DNA of 64,000 bases from Hydractinia symbiolongicarpus. Taxonomy: Eukaryota; Cnidaria; Hydrozoa; Anthoathecata; Hydractiniidae. Shown piece by piece: positions 46,801 to 60,093 of the stretch. Every line of letters starts with the position of its first letter. Positions within the stretch are counted from its first letter, which is position 1. A model generated the notes under the pieces. The model ran no database searches. It was not told the DNA's origin and was given only the letters and a program-made list of their open reading frames with translations. The translations under genes were made by a program, and so were the position numbers. Location: the NCBI RefSeq assembly GCF_029227915.1, contig NC_079883.1, forward strand, positions 21,638,001-21,702,000. The letters are read 5' to 3'.

Positions 46801-49800
46801 TGACATTTCTATCTCAGAAACATCCACGATGTTACACGTATCTCTAATAGCACCATTTTGAACAGCGATTTCAATGGCTTCTTCTTTTGCATCTTTAATG
46901 TGTCTTTCTCTGGGATTAGCTTCAGTTATGGTTACCAATTTGTCAACTGTTCCACTAACTTTACTTAATGCTGCACCGACAGCATTAGCAACCTGATAAT
47001 GGTAAAATAAACAAAGCAGGTTTAACTTACAGAATGGCCAGTATCAAATATAATAAGACTTGGTTAAAACCATTTCCAAAATTTTTCTAAGTGCGCATGC
47101 GCTAACACAAAAGTTGGTGAGTTTTTTGCACCGTAGTAGAAATGGCAACGAGCCTTTTATAATATAAAGTTTGCTTTCTACCTGATAAAAAGATGGTTTT
47201 ACAACATAAGATGCACCGACGAAGGGTTTCTCCGCATCAATCAAAATACTTCCTCCACCGACCACCACAACTGGACAAACATCACCACTCAACTAAAAAA
47301 CGATTAGCAAAAGATATTTATAGATAAGAAGTAGTAGTGATTCATATTTTATGTGGTTAGCCTCACTTATTTAACGGAATATACCCTAATAATTTGAGTT
47401 GCAGAAAGATTTTTAATATTCTGCGCAACTACAAGGCCTATGTGGGGATCGAATCCTGTTAGACATGAGTTGGACGCTCTATCCACTGAGCCACCAGTCC
47501 CTTTAAAAGATATGATATATATCCAGATAAATCAGGAGAAAAATGGATATTTCTTAGAGCTTTACCAAAGTTACAAAATTGTGAGGTGAAGACAGAATCA
47601 TCCTAAATGACCGTACATATTCTTCAGTTCATTTAATTTGAAATATGCACATTTTGAACTTGTCGAAATTCCCTTTTCATGTTGACATGGGAATTAGGAA
47701 ATTAAGTTGCTTGGTTAGATCAGTGATCTTGAAAAATGATAATTGTTGCTGATGTCAGCACAAATCCCTTGTGTGTGGGTTGTTACATAATGTGTGTATG
47801 ATAGTATCAGTAACTACCAAATGTTAAAATGTTTTTTTTTTACTTAAGTTATACATGGATTTGCAAACGTGATGCTGCTGAGTTTTTGCCAATTACTAAA
47901 ACTGCCTATTTTAAAGAGCAAAATAAATGTGAACTTTTAGAGTGCTCCACATCACCCCTGCCTCCTAAAATATATAATAATAATAGAAAATACACAGTCG
48001 AAGCATGAACAAAGATCCCTTTCAAACGCAACGATACCACGCAATCGACTATGTTGTGTCTGGAAGGCATTGGAGTAAACAGGCAAAGAATATTCTATCA
48101 CTTAGGCATCGTTTCAATCTTAATAAAACAACAAAATATAAGCTGATATTAACTAATACATGCGTGATAAAAAAACACGTACTTAAGTACATACCTTGAT
48201 GGAATCTACAGCTGCTTCTACTTTCTCTTGAATCACTCCCATTACTTCTTGTATTGTTGCATCCGAAAGATGTGAAACATTAGCTTTATTGCCAAGTTCT
48301 ACACGACCAGACGCGACTGCAACATCTGTCGTAACCAATGTATCACCGCCGAAGATTAACGCTTTTTCCGTTATACGATATTCAACACTACTGGGACCGA
48401 CTGAGCAAGTAGTCTAGAAAATTAAACTATTATAATCCATACTGAATAATGATACCAACATATTTCAATCCTCTCGAAATTTTCCTTGAAACCTAAACAG
48501 AAAAGCTGACCTGATCGTCGTGAATCTTAACAATGGAGCCACCACCGAGCCCAATTGATTTAGTATCTGGCATTCTGAAGTTGGTATTAACACCACCAAC
48601 CTATAGAATCAAAAACAGAAATATAATATTAATAAAGTGTTGATGTTTATCTGATTGGTTCTTTATATTGCACACAATGTTTTCTCACCTTTACTCTGGA
48701 TGAAGCACCTCGTGGAAAGCCATTCATTAAAACGCCCACATCAGTTGATGTACCACCTATATCAACAATAATGGCATCTTTGAGTGATGACAGATGTGCA
48801 GCACCACGCATGCTGTTTGTTGCACCAGAGGAAAATGTAAACACGGGAAACTTCAACACTTGCTGTTCGCTACGGATAAAATTCTGTTTTGTAAGTAACA
48901 TGTGACTGGATGGTTTCCGACAGAATCGATTTTAGATTGTTGCAAGTCTTAATTTAAAACTTTACAGACCTTATAAGCGTACCATCATTTTGTGTAAAAT
49001 ATACCAAACAATTCAATCCAATATCTTGCATGGCACTTTTAAACCCAGCTATGGTTTTTTGGCACAAGACTTTCAAGCTTTCATTTAAAATGGTAGCATT
49101 TTCACGTTCCAATAAGCCTAGATAGCCAAGCTGATGAGATAATGTGTACGTGGCTTCAGGAAACTCCTGCATTAAAAGTTCTTCAACTACTTTTTCCTGG
49201 CTAGGATTTGTTGGAGAAAATATGCCTAATATTAAATAAGAATTAGAGATATAAATAAACTATTTATGTGATGGCATACATTTCTATCTATATTTTATTG
49301 TCTGATGTCCCTAATTAACTGCCCTTCTCTTAAAGTTTTTTTATATTAAAAACCCACGCCCGTTATGAGTCATTGGAAAAAAATAGTAAAAGAAATAATT
49401 TAACAAAAACGTGACCTCACCAACAACTGCCACATGTTTTATTCCAGCATTTGATATGGCTTTGATAGTGTTAATAATCTCTTTTGTTTTTAATTCTGCT
49501 ATCAAACTTTCATCAAATTCAAATCCCCCATCTAACAGATAATAACCACCATCAACTTGCTCCTGCAAATCTTCTGGAAAATCAACGAAAGGCGGTAAAC
49601 AGTGAGAAGCATCTCCACATAAACGTACACATGCCACTTTTGATAGGTTTTCACGCTTAATGACAGCATTAATGAAGTGGGTCGTCCCTATGTTTACCCT
49701 CTTGATGTTTTCCTTTACGTTGCTGTAACCATTCACTACTGCATTCTTAAATGCAGATTCAATTGCATTAATAACTCCATCCGTTATTTTTTCTGTGGTA

Positions 49801-49892
49801 GATGATTTGCTCCAACCAATCACTTTGGTACCATCAATAATTGCCACATCTGTATTGGTGCCACCCACGTCAACACCAATAGTAAATTTCAT
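43885..49892 (-). CDS. Hydantoinase A-like/DUF917 fusion protein
   Basis: About 980 residues in twelve exons: 49892-49421, 49225-48970, 48869-48689, 48600-48511, 48413-48195, 47292-47182, 46992-46672, about 46374-46161, 45935-45722, 45644-45343, 44958-44775 and 44268-43885. The N-terminal half is HyuA/oxoprolinase-like, with actin-fold ATP-binding motifs IGVDVGGTNTDVAIIDG, IGTTHFINAV, DIGGTSTDVGVLMNGFPRG and IGLGGGSIV. The C-terminal half is DUF917 (S-methyl thiohydantoin desulfurase family) with AIGAGILGCGGGGSPYLGRL, NALEPLIAAAELGLPVLDCD and PIMNSKKALEFVGP. In bacteria these are often adjacent genes, and fused forms are known in fungi. A hydantoin- or oxoproline-type ring hydrolase role is inferred; the substrate is unknown. 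All junctions keep phase except exon 7 to 8, where one base or a small exon is unaccounted for. The start is the first ATG of the ATP-binding domain. Confidence 0.9.
46395..46480 (-). mobile_element. Helitron-like 3' end next to exon 8 of the hydantoinase-like gene
   Basis: GAACTAGGCGTTAGCCCGTG on the plus strand is the complement of the CTAG-T end and half of the hairpin seen at 42153 and 42294. The other hairpin arm is decayed. It ends about 20 bases from the acceptor of exon 8. The outer limit is not defined. Confidence 0.5.
47435..47501 (-). repeat. tRNA-derived SINE or tRNA pseudogene
   Basis: The minus strand has a box A-like TGGCTCAGTGG and, about 30 bases on, a box B-like GGATTCGATCC, the internal promoter of tRNA genes. 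The outer sequences do not pair into an acceptor stem, so it is not a functional tRNA. It lies in an intron of the hydantoinase-like gene. Confidence 0.65.
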
Positions 49893-51028
49893 TTCAGGCT
49901 ATCGGTTTATACACTAACATAATCATACAGAAAAAAGACGCGTAGAAAATTTCTATACCATAAACATTTAAGGCAATAGTTACATTACAAGAAGAAATTT
50001 ATTTTGATGTCTTTTTCATATTTCAAATTCGTAACAATATAGTGGAAACAATTTTTTTTAAAAATTATCAACACTAAAAAGGTCTCCAAGTTGTTTAAAA
50101 AACAGAAACAAATATTATTAAATTAATTAAAAAAAACCTGGACTACATAGAATTACTTTTTCTATTATTACATCTTACAAAATTAGTTAACAAATATGCT
50201 TACCTAAAGTTATTTTATTTTCTATTGCTTGCAATGAGAAAACTGTCAAAGAGCATTGTTTTGTAACTATACATGTTGATATAGACATAAATGACACTGA
50301 ATCTAACATTGTCAACAAGTACTAAACGATTTTCATTCTGATCATGCATAAACAGACAATCCAATAATTTTCTTCAAGTGCTATACATTACACAAGTAAG
50401 AATAAAAATTAAAAAAAATAAATAAACACAAATACAAATAATTTTATGTGTAGACTGATTTGTAGCTACTAGTAATGCAACTATTTACAATAAAAAGGCA
50501 TAAAAGTGACATTACTTGAAAATGCAAAGTTTATGCATTTGTTAGACCGTGTGTTTTTTCAAAGGAATAATGTTTGACTTAATTCCTTATTTCATCGAAA
50601 TATACTTTTATGTTTATTAATATTACTATTACTTGCTAATCCAACTGTTTATTTGAGTTTTCACTTTTATGACTAAAGCTTTTTATCAAAGCATACTTTT
50701 GACCAGAGCTTCCAGCATTAAGTATTCTAGACTTATTTTTAGGCTGTGACACTTTTATTTTAGGTGATTTGAAAAGATAAAAACGTCAACATCCAAGGGC
50801 TTCTGTTTGCAGTGCATATCTTCTTTTGATAATTTATCAAAAAAAAATTATGTTACACAGAAAGCAAAAAAAGATGGGTGGATATAAAATGTCTTATGCA
50901 TCTGCTAAGAAAGTAGTAAACAATGAAAGCCTACAGATTTTTGTTGGACACGTCATGTTAAATATGCTGACATTGTTAATTATATTTTCTTTTCTTATCT
51001 TTAGTGACCAGTAGAGACAACATACCTA
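49893..51028. other. Intergenic stretch upstream of the hydantoinase-like gene
   Basis: AT-rich, with no gene recognised. A 62-codon frame at 50826-51014 has no recognisable features and runs up to the Copia relic. Confidence 0.4.
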
Positions 51029-51830
51029 ATTCAGGTAAGAATAGCCTAACAGGGGTAGCAGAATTGAAAGTTGCATATCAGCTAACCTGGAATTAAAGAA
51101 GAACATTTAAGGGCACACACACTGATGTGTTCCCTGAGGTGTTAGAGACTAAAGACGAAAAAGGTTTGCATCATGTGAAAAAAGTTTCCATCATGTGACA
51201 GCAATGTTGAATCAGCATTTAAGAGAAAGAAGGATTATGAAAGTTGGCATATGTTTAAGGAGCTATCAAAGAAAAAGCAAGGCCAGCTGTATACCTGTCA
51301 GTGATGGGCTGTGTACTGAAAGCAGTGTGCATCATTTTATCTGCATAAATTGGATCAAATGCTGATATGAACAAAATTGGGAACAAATTAGATTCGATTT
51401 ACTCGAAGAGGAGAGTACGAGAGCTTTTATTGCATTAAAGAATTACAAAAGAAGCAGTGGTAACAAATCCCCTGACCATATCATATAGTTTGAGAAGCTT
51501 TACAATAAGATAATAAAGTATTGCTCTGACATTGCCTGTAGCAGGTGAGAGCATAGTTCTTATTTACAGTAGCTAACATGTTGAAGGATAATGAGAAGCT
51601 AGCTTGTACAACATGTGCAAAACTCAAATGTAGGAACATCCAAGATATCATGTAGATATTTAGATGAATACACTAGAAGATGCTGACTAAGGAGGAGCAT
51701 TTCCTGAGAAAAAGGAATATTCTATTTAAGACAGTCTGTACTTTGGAGATTGAGCATGCTGACTGATGATATCCAAAGCTGGAAGTTATGTCCAAGAACA
51801 CTTTAATAAAAAGAGCAAAAGGTGCTTATA
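51029..51830 (+). mobile_element. Degenerate relic of the same Copia family
   Basis: It matches the 19.37-20.2 kb region of the Copia element: the LTR end (GGTAAGAATAGCCTAACA), a primer-binding site GGTAGCAGAATTGAAAG, GGGCACACAC-TGATGTGTTCC, AAGAAAAAGCAAGG, and TTTGAGAAGCTTTACAATAAG. Stops and indels are frequent and everything beyond early gag is missing. It is useful because it keeps the bases deleted from gag at 19936 in the intact-looking copy. Confidence 0.75.
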
Positions 51831-52681
51831 TGACGAAGATGCTTACTATGATGCTCGAATAAATGCTCAGGGCGTTTATTAAATTTTCCGATTTTCCAAA
51901 GGTTGGCATTTAAAAGAGGGGGCATTACGGTAATTGATGCATCATGCTTTCTGAAAACATACACATTATTTTAGTATAAAATTGTAAATCTATACTTCAA
52001 AATATTTTCTAGTATAAAAGAATAAATAAATAAAAATAGCAACATTTACAAAACTAATCCGAAATGTAGACAACCCTGACTTGATGATCATGCAACATCG
52101 TGCATTTTAGCCTTATTTCCGAAATCAAAACTTTAAATCAAAAGTTTAAAAAAGTTTAATAAACCTTTTTTTGTTAAGTGAAAATCGGCTTAAGTGAAAA
52201 TCGGCTTAACTGGAAACAAGTTGGCCTTAAAACGTAAGGTATCACAATTTACAAAACACAATATCGCCAAAGCCTGAAGATAGCCAATATGCCTGGGGTT
52301 TTTATAATTCATTTAAATCGTTTAAAATAAGAATTTGAATGTTTAGTCTTCATTGTTGTCATGGTGAGAAGATAAGTGACGGATCTTTTTTTCCTAAAAA
52401 TTATAAATTTTAAATTTACATTAACATTTAATAAATTTCTCATTTCTGCAACAAGATTTTAGATTTCTCTGAATTTTAAGAATTTTACTATTCCTATATC
52501 AAAGCAATACCAGAACCAACAGGACATTCTGAAAAAAACCTCAACAGGATGAGCATTCCCAAAACTCGGTAAGGGTAAAACTATTTTTTCTGGTTTTCCA
52601 AATGTTACAGAGTCAAAGTAACACAATTTGGCAACAATGGATAAAGAATTAAAACATGTTATAGGAATTACAATATTGAGT

Positions 52682-55600
52682 ACCTAAGGAAAAAATACCT
52701 TTAGTGCTTGTTGCACTTTGTACTCTGATTTAGCCAACAGTTTTGTGATAGAGCCTGGTACATCTGGGATTATCTTTGCAATAAATACTTTGATTACGAT
52801 CAATAGGTGCTATAAAAAACATCCATTATTTATATCAAATGCATTATCAAAAGTATTAGGAAGACATTTAACATGAGCTTTTAGCTTGTTAGTTTTGAGT
52901 GAAATATGAATCGCATTACTTTATTACCCTTTTTAACACACAAGAATGTTTGTGGTTTTCTGTTTACTTTAGTTTAGGCAACGCATAATGTTGTTTACAC
53001 AAATTCATTGATGTCACTTATTTTTTTGCTGTAAACAAATCAGGTTTAAAAGAAATTGCATTAGTCATCTTCAATCGAACCTTTAATGAAGAGGAGTAAT
53101 TATTAAGTTGAGCATTGAATAAGTATTATTATTGAATATAAGAAAAAACGAAAGTGTTGAAAAAATCTTCTATTCGCAACAAGTAGATTTTCTGCATCCT
53201 CCTTATTCAAACAACTATGACGAATGACGGTGAACTAACCTTTAAATTTGGACAAAATTTTAGTCACTTTAAAAAAATGATATTGTTTGTATCTGTTTTG
53301 GTAATAAAGGTATTGCATGTATTTCACTAATTTTCATGGAAAGCTTTAAAATAGTTAATAGTATAAGAAAAAAACTTTACTCTGCAAAGTTATAAAGATC
53401 ACATTGACATTAATGCCTGTGTAAATTCGAAAGGATATCATTTTCATGAAAATGGTACCACTTCTGAAACTGAAGAATAGAATAAAAATGCTTTATATGC
53501 AATGTATCCCTACCTCAATAACAACAAACAACAGTATGTATTTTATGGGTTTCTCCTCCATTGACAACCAATTTTGAGTACTTTGTGACAATGCAATTAT
53601 TCCACAGTTCGTCATCACAGCTATGATACTCATTAATTCAAAAGCAGTCTACAAAAATTTATTGGAAAAAATACTCTAGGTAAAATATCCAAAAGTTGAA
53701 TACATTGGCAGGTATATGTATTATTATCCAGGCTTTTGTAGGAATACATTTTGAATTGACTTTTATTTATTTTTTAACATACATCCAACACCTAAAATCA
53801 TTAAACACACATTCTGGAAATCCCGAGGAGAAAGAAGTTCATCAAACTAACCTGCCATGCACCTATTGAAGATGCCGGTTGTGTAAATGGACGTTGATGC
53901 AATTTGCAAAGTTTAAATCCATCTGTTCTAATTTCAATAACATTGTTTACCAATGCCCAAAAACCAGCTAGTGGATACGCAGCAGAAAACAAAAACACGT
54001 ATCCAAATTGCAAAAATATTTCCAGATAATCTTCAAATGTTCCCTAAAAATGTTGCTTTAAAATGAACACAAAATACAAGAATATTGTCTTTTTAAAATG
54101 TTGTTATAAATTCAATTGATGAAAAATAACAACGCAATACTGACCGCATATGATGCCATATTCCCTTCTTTTATAACTTGATTTTTGGGATCTCTTATTC
54201 TTTTTACTTGAATAGATTTTCCTTCTTTTTTGACTTGAATGTTGTGCTTCTTAAAAGTGATGTAAGGTATTAGGGATTCTTGGATTTGTTGAATCAACTG
54301 TTGTGTGATAAGCAGAGTTGCTAAATGCTGTCGGGAAACAAGAACATATATTACAGAGCAAATTTTTGAAAGCCAATCTGCTTTACAAGATCAATGGAAA
54401 AAAACCCTATCTAAATATGATAGTAACTGTTTGTGCTAAAATTCTTTTAAATTTTATAAGGGCTTTTCTCAATAAAGAAATACATATCCCAAAATGCACA
54501 AATTCCATACATAACCATGATAACTTGCCTACACAACATGTGCTGCAGCAGGTCAAGTAGGATTCTATTTTACACATGTTATTGTACTACAGTAACTATA
54601 CCTCTGTTTAAGAAAAATATCAAAGACTTAATTGTGTGTAAAGTTTTTCTAATTTTCAAATTTATGAAGTTACCAAATTCGGGACTGATCTGCAGAAAAA
54701 AAGTTACGCACCTGTCGCAACAACACCATGTCACACAAATAAAATGCAATGTAGAATAATGACAAGAAACTGTTGACAAAGTAGAACTAAAGAAATTAAG
54801 AAAAACTCAAACAAAATGTTTTCATTTCATTTTCTTTAAAGATGAAACAATTTACATTTACTTGCTTTAACTGGTTTAAACGAGTAAACTAATTTAACTC
54901 AACTAATATACCATGTTCAGACTGATTAGCTTTTGTTCTAAAACAGATGAATTCTACAATATATATGATAATTATTTTGAAAAGGATATTTTTTTGAAAT
55001 GGCAGAAAACAGGGCTTTGTGAATTAAGATTTTATGCACACAAGGTGTCGTGCATGGTACATAAACTAACGCCAAGGTTGGTGTACAAAAAATTTGTGAA
55101 CGCAAACTACTGGACATACATGCAAATGGTGTTGGCATTAATTTTGTATATTTTGGCTGTGTATTTGACATTAATAATGGTATGTCAAAATTGTTGTTGT
55201 AAAATAGTTTAATCATTGGTGACATGAACGAGAGAACTAACATTAGTTTTTAAATGAATTTAAAATTGTTATATCTCATTTCAATTCACAACTTCCCCCC
55301 ATGGACACATTTTATGGAGGTCTGGTTGAAAATTCTACATAAGCAAATGTAGACTGGGTGAGAAATGTTGAAAATTGTTTAGTCACAGTTTTTGCTGTTT
55401 CTGCATTATAACAAAAGTTAATGCAACAACTCACGGATATCTGGGAAATTAAGAAAATAGGCCAAGGTCAACAATAATTAGTACAATTTGAAGTTTCGAG
55501 CTAACCAAGTAACTAAAAAATTACAAAGCTGTCTTAGGAAAATAACAACATCATTGTTTATTTAAATTAATTTTCTATCATTGTAAAAAACCATTTTAAA

Positions 55601-58600
55601 ACGAAACATTTTATTCTACTTTGAACATTGCAGTATAATTGTTCCATCTCCCTTTTGGGATTCTATATACAGTACAGTAAACACTGTGGAAACTATAGTA
55701 ACATGAAATAGAAATTATTTTAGAATGCCACAAATCAGAAAAGAATAAACATGGTTGTAATAAATCTGAATAAACAAAGTGAAGGGAGATAAATGTTTTG
55801 TCACATTCGTTGTTGTAGTGTGTAGTCGCAAAATCTAATGTCAAATCAATAGGATAAAAAAAGGGTTGAAATCTTTCAGAGTATTTTGGATTCCTTTGAT
55901 AAATGAAGCATATTGTATAAAATACGTGATATGACAATTGGCAAAAACTATATTATGACAATTGGCAAAAACTATATTAACTAAAGTTTTTATTTATGAG
56001 GATTTAATAGGGATATAATTTGAAATTTAGAAACTAGAAGAACATAAAAATATACCAAAATTAATTTGATAATCAGGTGGTTGTTATACGACGATTGAAC
56101 CTTGTGATTTTCTATAATTAAAATTACAATAAAATTTGAGTAACTTTAATGACTTTGAAGCAAAAATGCTAATTCAAAAACATGTCTATTCCTATCCTTG
56201 GCACAGATTTTATTATAAGTAATGAAATTTATATAGCATTGCAAAATCTTCCAGTGAGAGTGCGTAAACTCTTTGTTACACGGAATACAGCACTTTTCAT
56301 AAACAAATTTACCCCAGTCATTTAGGTGGATTGCAATCTTCCGGTATCCATTATTCAAGCCAAATATTAAACTTGCATATATAACTCCAGGTATTTTCTT
56401 TAAAATTGTAGCCCAAAACCCTGTTGAATTTTTGTAGGCTTCACTCATGCTTTCTTGAAAATGAAAATATATCCACATACCACTGGTAGCAAGTAATAAT
56501 GAAAGAATAAGTACTGGATAAGAGACAAAGTACATCTTCATTCGACGCCTCCATGTGGGACAATGCGGCTCTTGAAGTCCAGTAATAGGACTTACTCTAG
56601 GAGTACCCTTATACTCTGCTCTTGGTTTCTCCAAAAGTGATGCCGATTCTAGAATGAAAATGTTTGATACTTAGACATACATTATTTAATACTAAGACAT
56701 ATATATTTGGTGAATACAAATAGTCTTACCTTTTTCACTTGAGAGTCTTCCCCAGTCAAAAACAATAGAAGAACCTTCACGTTTCCACAACTCTAGAAAT
56801 ACTGTTGCCCAAATCACATTTAATACAGCAAACCAAACATTCTCTGCTTTATTGTCGTCATCAAATACTAGCCAATGACAAATTCCAATTAATGCCAATG
56901 GGATCAGAGATTTTGTATAAAACCCAAGAAAAGCAAAGTATAATGCAATTGATTCTCCAAAATAATTTTTGATATCATCTATAAAAAAATAAATTAGTTA
57001 GTTGCTACATACTTATGTAATGCAAATAGTCTAAAGAAAATTATTTTTCTTACTTAATGGTTGCATCAAACTCGCGTTCATGTACCAAACTCTTTTCAAT
57101 GGCTTTAAACTGTCATTGTGGTGCAAAGGATATATTTGAATAAGGTCACGTGCAATACAACGTGGTACTGTAAATAAATGAAATATTTTTTTAAGGTTTT
57201 CATTCACTTGCTTTAATTCAAGAAATTCTTCAATGTGAAAAAAATACTTCAACTTACATACTGGTCTATTTTTGTAAACCTTAACTTTTGGAAAATTTGG
57301 AATTGTATTGATATTTTCATCTTCACATATAACATGATCCAACATCGATTTCAATAAAAATTGCTTCTCTGAGGATGAAAAGAAGTCTGTGTTATCTTCT
57401 TCGTAGTTTTCAAAATCATGCCTATTTTCTGCAGTAAACGGTAAAAAAGTTCCATCGTGAGTACGTTTTAACATTGAATATTTCTCTGCAGCAACAAACA
57501 GTAATGATGTAGATGCTGCTATGATATAGATTTGTGCGTCAGGATTGTCTTCAACCTCGTATCTTTTTATATCAAGTGAAGCTCCACCGTACAGCACTAT
57601 AAATAAAAGAACAAATGTTTATTATGAAGTGTATGTTTTACAATGTATCGATATTGGTTTTGAACTTAATCCTGCAAGTTATTTATGAATTATTCTTCAT
57701 TGATTACAAAAATTAATTTTTTGTGTAATGTGCATTGTATTTGATGTTGTTGTTTTCCAGGCATTAACGAAGAAAATGTCTAGAAATTTAGTATAGATTT
57801 TTTAAATGTTTTGATACTAAAAAACAATGATGCAACTCTGTACTAAGTTTTAGTTAATGTTTTATTTCATGGTGGGTAGGCATAAGACATTTAAACAGAA
57901 CATGCATCTTCTTGTTTTTGTTTATGCAGGAAGTTGTTAAACAATAGAAATCAATTAAATTTATTTAAAAATCATAAGCTTTTCCACGGTGTCGTAAAAA
58001 ATGCTTATAAGATACCATTAACAAGCCTATCAATAAGAAAATAAAACCTGAGCAATAAATTGCTTTCCCAAGGTTACAATAATTTAGACTGGGCGAGCAA
58101 TCTGAATAAATAAAATAAGTTTATAAAGACATATTTTATTCCAAAATCTTTTTTCTCAACCTTATCTTACTATTTTTTACCTTTTTTTATATATTTTGTT
58201 TATTTTTCTACAAATAATAAGAAAGAAAACATTGATTTCCATGTGAGATGAATTATTATTGCTCAGCCAGAAAAACTTTTTGTGGAATTGGGGGAGCAAT
58301 TAATGTCTCAGCTTGTTTCAGAATTGGGTGAGCCTTTGCGTGAGCCTTTGCGTGAGCAAAAGCAATGCCCCCCCCCTTATTGATAGGCCAGCATTAACAT
58401 TTATATATAAAGGTTACCTCCCACTCCCATATAATTTAATTTTGATTTGATTTTGAGAAAATGCATTGCAAAACCCAGAAATTCAGCCATTACATGGAAG
58501 CTCTTACTCAAGATGGCGATCATATTTGCACACAAGTAGCTTGTTTATTCTTGTTCGTGTTATCTCAGTACTGTCTTATAAATGTAAATCAGGCTAGGAT

Positions 58601-59100
58601 ATATATATATAATTTCTTAAATACTGATGTGTTATAAAAGTGTTTTTTGATTAGGGTGTTTTGTTAACTAAATATTAGTATACCAAAAAGCAGTCAATTC
58701 TGAACTGATGCAACTAAACAGTATACACAGTTCGTTATATTTATTGATATTTCTATTATGATTTTTCCTGTTTCCCCAACCAAAATGTGCAAACATCTGT
58801 GGTATATTTTTGATCAACAAAATTATAAAATGGTCAATTTTCCAACTTTTTACCAGGGATAATTATGATGCAATTTCTAGTAATTTAGTATAATATAAAG
58901 TATATTTATTTAACAAAAAAAAAATTATATATATATATATATATACCTGGTTTTTTAATGAGATGGCAAATCCAATCAACTGTATCCTGTGGAACATTTT
59001 CATTAAATTTCAACACAATACCAGTTGTGTCCAGCATTTCAACTTCATCAACAGTAAATTCTTCAACAATTCCTTTAATGTTACTTTTTATTCTTTCCAT
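52682..59100 (-). CDS. ANO10: ANO10/TMEM16K-like anoctamin
   Basis: Anoctamin of the ANO10 branch, multi-pass proteins acting as ER lipid scramblases or ion channels. Exons: 59100-58947, 57596-57258, 57167-57054, 56978-56730, 56648-56313, 54786-54712, 54327-54145, 54043-53852, 53648-53514 and 52809-52699, the last perhaps reading through to a stop near 52682. Landmarks: DDIKNYFGESIALYFAFLGF, VLNVIWATVFLELWKREGSS, SPITGLQEPHCPTWRRRMKM, NSFLSLFYIAFYLCDMVLLR, HLATLLITQQLIQQIQESLI, GTFEDYLEIFLQFGYVFLFS, YPLAGFWALVNNVIEIRTDG and QRPFTQPASSIGAWQ. The last groups are the calcium-regulated core helices. About 630 residues are accounted for against roughly 660 in human ANO10. A short exon for the segment after LNDW (expected ENHR...) was not found between 56313 and 54786, so the model has a gap there. 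Confidence 0.92.
58922..58945. repeat. (TA)n microsatellite at the ANO10-like exon 1 donor
   Basis: A TATATA run begins right at the GTATAT donor of the first coding exon and is followed on the minus strand by AT-rich sequence. Confidence 0.7.
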
Positions 59101-60093
59101 TTTAAAGCAATATCATTTCTTTATTCTAATCTTAAGCAGTATATAACATTATGTTGAATATTAGGCAAACTGTTACTATATATACCCGCAACAATTGTTC
59201 GTGTTCGATCAATACAAATTAATTTATCATCACAGCGGTAAAAACAACATGAAAATCTCCCCCATGCCATAAGCATGCCGTTTTGTAGTCAAACCTTCAT
59301 AAATTCAAGTCTGGATTTTTCAAGAAATTCTATGTTCAAATCTTTTAGATACTGGTCAGTCTATGCCATTTTGTAACATTTTAACACAATTTTGCTTGTA
59401 AGTTTAGGGCGGTTTGTTTAGATAATCACGTAATTAGGATAGGCTATAAATTTCCTCGTTGATTGTGAAAACTTAAAAATCAAAATCTACTGATTGGCTA
59501 ATTAACAAAATATGTATTTGCTGGATGAGCATACTTTATTGCAAATGGTAGCTACAATATAGCCAGCTATTTTTTTAGGCGACGAACGCGTTGTTTACAA
59601 AAAGAAAATACTCACACCTCCTGCTCCATCTGCTTTTGAGAATCGAATGTTTACGTTTCAGTTAACCGGTGCATTCTTATTTATCATTTACCGCAACTTA
59701 GTTAGTGAGCGAGACCGTGACGTCATTAACATTGGAGATAGGGCCTGGCGTGACATCTGACAATTTTTGGTTTGGGGACCGTTCTTTAGGACTTTAGTTC
59801 CTGAAATAAATAAATTTATTGTTAAATTTGAATTGAATACGTATTCTTCTTATTAGTTGCATTAGTGATATTGCAAAAAATTCACTTAAAGTTTAAATGA
59901 GTATTAAATTATGTGGTTAGGCTGGTTTGTTTGGAACCTGATTGACTACTATAGCTAGCCAGTTTTAGTCAATCAGGTTATTATTACTAGAAGTTTGTGG
60001 TTAGGGTTATTGTCTTTCTCAACTATAGCTAGCTAATTAGCTGTAGCTAGCTAGGATTTCATTCTCATTTTGCCATATGGAACTCATCTCTAC

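Noticed and set aside
47435-47501. Functional tRNA gene
   Set aside because: Only the promoter boxes are present; the ends do not pair as an acceptor stem.
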